DNA from: Tetramitus jugosus
Taxonomy: Eukaryota; Heterolobosea; Eutetramitea; Acrasida; Vahlkampfiidae
Assembly: GCA_937625935.1 (NCBI GenBank)
Contig: OW569344.1
Coordinates: 186,001 to 250,000 of the forward strand
Length of the DNA: 64,000 nt
Direction: 5' to 3'
Part shown: piece by piece, positions 61,719 to 64,000 of the stretch
Position numbering within the stretch: position 1 is the first letter of the stretch
Layout: every line of letters starts with the position of its first letter
The notes under the pieces: model-generated
The model's input: the letters and a program-made list of their open reading frames with translations, nothing else
What the model was told of the DNA's origin: nothing
Database searches by the model: none
Program-made: the position numbers and the translations under genes

Positions 61719-63725
61719 ATGAAGAGAAGCAAGAGCCCCTCACTCGTTTATCGAACTCCTCTTTACCGAACGCCAAGATCTCATGATAGAACTAGAGATA
61801 GTGCCAAGAGCGCCCAAAACAGAAGCAAATCATACTCCGTGTACTCGGATATTGATCAGATGATGTTTGAGATGGATATCAACACTCCATCAGCCAATTT
61901 GAACGTTGCTACTTACACGAAGGATCGGACCATTCTATCAGAAAGACGAAAATCTCTGTTTATGACCCCTGTAAGAGGTAACGAACACTACAATGGATTT
62001 ATCACTGACGCTCATAAGAGAAGATCACCTTCTCGCACGAAACGAAGGAATCCTCTAACTTCGCAGACTAGCTTGATGGAGTTGAAGAGAAATGATAGCA
62101 ATCTCTTGAATCTTGTTCGTTCATTAAGAGGTCCCGATTTTAACGATGATCTTGACACTACTGACGTATTCGATGATGGTACAGGCTTTATGTTTCTCTC
62201 TGGTGAGGCCTATGAGGATTTTATGCAGCAGGAGCTAAAAACCCGATCAATGTCCTCTCCTGCAAAGCAAATTCCAGCTGAGACGATGGAATACTCTCCA
62301 TCTGTCGCTCATAGAGCTTATTCCCGACCTGACTCAGCCTTAACTTTTATCAGTACGTTAGAACCTTTATCTGCACATCGAAGTTCGTCTCTGGATGAGA
62401 TAAACGACGAGACAGTGTCACCCGAAAGGAAATTGACCTGTGTGGAAGAATTTTGCACGGATGTAATGTCATCATTCTATCAGAGAGGTTTGAACGAGAA
62501 AGATTTGCATCAAATCGCGGATGTACGAATTACTGGGGTTGCCTTGGCTCGGATGATTTATGGACGAAAATCGTTGCAATTTGCCCACCAAATTGTTCAA
62601 CTTGCTTCGGTTTATGTAAAAATGAATACTTATGAACAAGCAATGCCTCACCTGAGTAAAGCGCTCGAGCTTATTACAGATCACTTGGGAAAATCGAAGA
62701 AGTCATACAACAATATAGCTCTATTTTCATCTGTGGATCCCAACAAACTCAAGGCTATGTTGAAAGAAGGCAAAAAGCTCTTGCCTATCTTGTTAACATC
62801 ACTTGGAAGGTGTTATCTAGATATAGGAATGATTACAGATGCCAATACTTGCTTACAGGAAGCGTATCGTCAACATAAGCTGATATATGATGAGGATACA
62901 TCGAAAGAAAATGAATTTGAGTACGACATACTCCTGAGTCTCAATGACTTGTACATGAAATTGGAGAAACCAGAGAAGGCAATGAAATGCCTCGAACAAG
63001 CATGGGAACTCAAAGAGGCACTAGTGGGAAGTGAACAACACCCAGATATTGCTAAAATATACAGGGAAATGGGAACTGTCCATTGGAAGTCTGGTTCCAA
63101 TGATGAGGCGATCTCTGCATTTACAAAATCTCAATCCATTTATACCTCTCTTGCAGGAGAAGTGAATGCAGCAAATGCAAGCATTGTAAGTTACTTTCTA
63201 GGAGTTGTTCATTACTCTTCTGGAAATCTAGACAGAGCACTTGGAGATTTAGAGATCTCCTTGAAAGGAGTTGAGGCTTTCTTTGGTCCACTACACAACA
63301 AAACCCTGCGAGTTTATCGGAAGTTAGCTGAGTTGGCTCTCGAGAAAGCCAAGATATGTTTAGCAGACAGGAACGTTCAACAGTTTAGAAGGGAAACAAC
63401 GAGGGAGACTGAATACAACGGAGATCAAAACGTCAATCTGCTAATCAAGAAGACAGTGTTCCTTTATCGAGAGTTACTGAAGCGGCAACTCGAATCATAC
63501 GGCGAAGAGAGCGAAAGTGTGGCAATGACCTACGAGATTCTTGGAGATGTTTATGCTCTGCAAGATGATCACCTGAAGGCAAGCTTGATGCTTAGGAAGG
63601 CGACAGAGATCATGACTGAGTTGTTTGGCGCAAATGATCGAAGGACGATGGCGGCATCCGACAAATACAACGAAGCCAACAGCGAGCTGTACAGTCAAGA
63701 GACCAACATTCTCTACGATGAGTAG
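61719..63725 (+). CDS. TTC23-like tetratricopeptide repeat protein
   Basis: 668 residues, single exon, ATG 61719. The first ~240 residues are disordered, basic and Ser/Arg-rich with TP/SP sites. The C-terminal ~420 residues are TPR-like helices: FAHQIVQLASVYVKMNTYEQ, LLTSLGRCYLDIGMITDANT, IAKIYREMGTVHWKSGSNDE and VAMTYEILGDVYALQDDHLK. The ordering (GVALARMIYG...; C-terminal LFGANDRRTMAASDKY) resembles human TTC23/TTC23L, which works in the ciliary EvC zone. A link to the flagellate stage is therefore plausible. An upstream ATG at 61709 opens a 25-codon out-of-frame ORF over the start, so translation could be modulated. Ends 17 bp before the next gene's stop on the opposite strand. Confidence 0.75.
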   Translation: MKRSKSPSLVYRTPLYRTPRSHDRTRDSAKSAQNRSKSYSVYSDIDQMMFEMDINTPSANLNVATYTKDRTILSERRKSLFMTPVRGNEHYNGFITDAHKRRSPSRTKRRNPLTSQTSLMELKRNDSNLLNLVRSLRGPDFNDDLDTTDVFDDGTGFMFLSGEAYEDFMQQELKTRSMSSPAKQIPAETMEYSPSVAHRAYSRPDSALTFISTLEPLSAHRSSSLDEINDETVSPERKLTCVEEFCTDVMSSFYQRGLNEKDLHQIADVRITGVALARMIYGRKSLQFAHQIVQLASVYVKMNTYEQAMPHLSKALELITDHLGKSKKSYNNIALFSSVDPNKLKAMLKEGKKLLPILLTSLGRCYLDIGMITDANTCLQEAYRQHKLIYDEDTSKENEFEYDILLSLNDLYMKLEKPEKAMKCLEQAWELKEALVGSEQHPDIAKIYREMGTVHWKSGSNDEAISAFTKSQSIYTSLAGEVNAANASIVSYFLGVVHYSSGNLDRALGDLEISLKGVEAFFGPLHNKTLRVYRKLAELALEKAKICLADRNVQQFRRETTRETEYNGDQNVNLLIKKTVFLYRELLKRQLESYGEESESVAMTYEILGDVYALQDDHLKASLMLRKATEIMTELFGANDRRTMAASDKYNEANSELYSQETNILYDE

Positions 63726-63742
63726 CAGTAAATCATCTATGT

Positions 63743-64000
63743 TTATTTATTTTTCTTCTCAGTTCCCTTTGATGAAGAAGTGTTGGCGGTGATAGCTGAC
63801 TTGTTCTTCAACACTGGGTTGTTGACGTAGGTACGACCACTCTTTCCGAACACTGCCCACATGAGGTAAATAATGAACAGCCAGACAAACATGAGAATAT
63901 AGGCTAGATCGCCCAATACTTTGTAATCCTTGAATGGAGACTGTACATGCACATCAACTTGGTACTTGCCCAAGAACAAATTAATAGAGTCCAACTTTTG
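63743..64000 (-). CDS. Membrane protein, C-terminal fragment (5' part outside window)
   Basis: 86 codons run in frame from the right edge to the stop at 63743; no ATG is present, so the gene starts beyond 64000. The visible part reads LFLGKYQVDVHVQSPFKDYK, a membrane helix LGDLAYILMFVWLFIIYLMW, then a basic Ser/Thr/Lys tail of ~35 residues ending KGTEKKNK. This is a type I C-terminus with a short cytosolic tail. I do not recognise the family. Convergent with the TTC23-like gene with only 17 bp between stop codons, so the transcripts must overlap. Confidence 0.7.
   Translation of the reverse strand, partial: QKLDSINLFLGKYQVDVHVQSPFKDYKVLGDLAYILMFVWLFIIYLMWAVFGKSGRTYVNNPVLKNKSAITANTSSSKGTEKKNK

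Overview
This is a gene-dense eukaryotic nuclear segment, most probably from the heterolobosean amoeboflagellate Naegleria. I base that on its style: short intergenic gaps, few and short GT-AG introns, Asn/Gln/His/Asp homopolymers in many proteins, and a gene mix that combines plant-like signalling (a CIPK kinase, an IRE/Rim15-like AGC kinase) with meiotic and ciliary genes. The base composition looks more like N. fowleri or N. lovaniensis than N. gruberi, but I could not compute or compare it, so the species is open. I see no tRNA, rRNA or CRISPR array.

Layout. 1-14.6 kb: NAA30 N-acetyltransferase (cut by the window edge), RBBP4/MSI1 WD40 histone chaperone, an SLC25 carrier, lipoate-protein ligase, an inositol polyphosphate kinase, a five-exon CIPK, a 1447-residue IRE/Rim15/MAST-like AGC kinase, and MND1. 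14.7-19.95 kb: an apparently intact non-LTR (LINE-type) retrotransposon on the minus strand. It has ORF1, an ORF2 with APE endonuclease, reverse transcriptase and RNase H, a structured 3' end without a poly(A) tail, and a perfect 17-bp target site duplication. It sits in the short promoter region between divergent MND1 and a thioredoxin-like gene. 20-28.7 kb: thioredoxin-like protein, a microbial-type poly(ADP-ribose) glycohydrolase divergent from UBC13, UPF1, ARL2BP and a small putative mitochondrial protein. 28.7-41 kb: a 1226-residue coiled-coil protein with 42-residue repeats, a secreted or anchored beta-propeller-like protein, an RCC1-BTB protein with a C-terminal membrane anchor, a PPR protein and an unknown phosphosite-rich protein. 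41-51.6 kb: a ZGRF1-like helicase, an Apd1/Aim32-like thioredoxin-fold Fe-S protein, a membrane serine-carboxypeptidase-like pseudoenzyme with an EGF module, a second SLC25 carrier and a SEC14 protein. 52-64 kb: a papain-family cysteine protease, a BAR+GYF_2 fusion, a 1367-residue protein of unknown function, GCN5 and a TTC23-like TPR protein; a membrane protein is cut by the right edge.

Genes are not in operons. Functional themes are chromatin (RBBP4, GCN5), genome maintenance (MND1, PARG, UBC13, ZGRF1), RNA surveillance (UPF1), mitochondrial function (two carriers, lipoate ligase, PPR) and signalling. I could place 15 introns in ten genes, of about 50-200 bp, nearly all near the 5' end of the gene. 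All are GT-AG; only the first intron of ARL2BP has an uncertain donor. Gene models come from reading frames, splice consensus and family recall only; no database search was possible.
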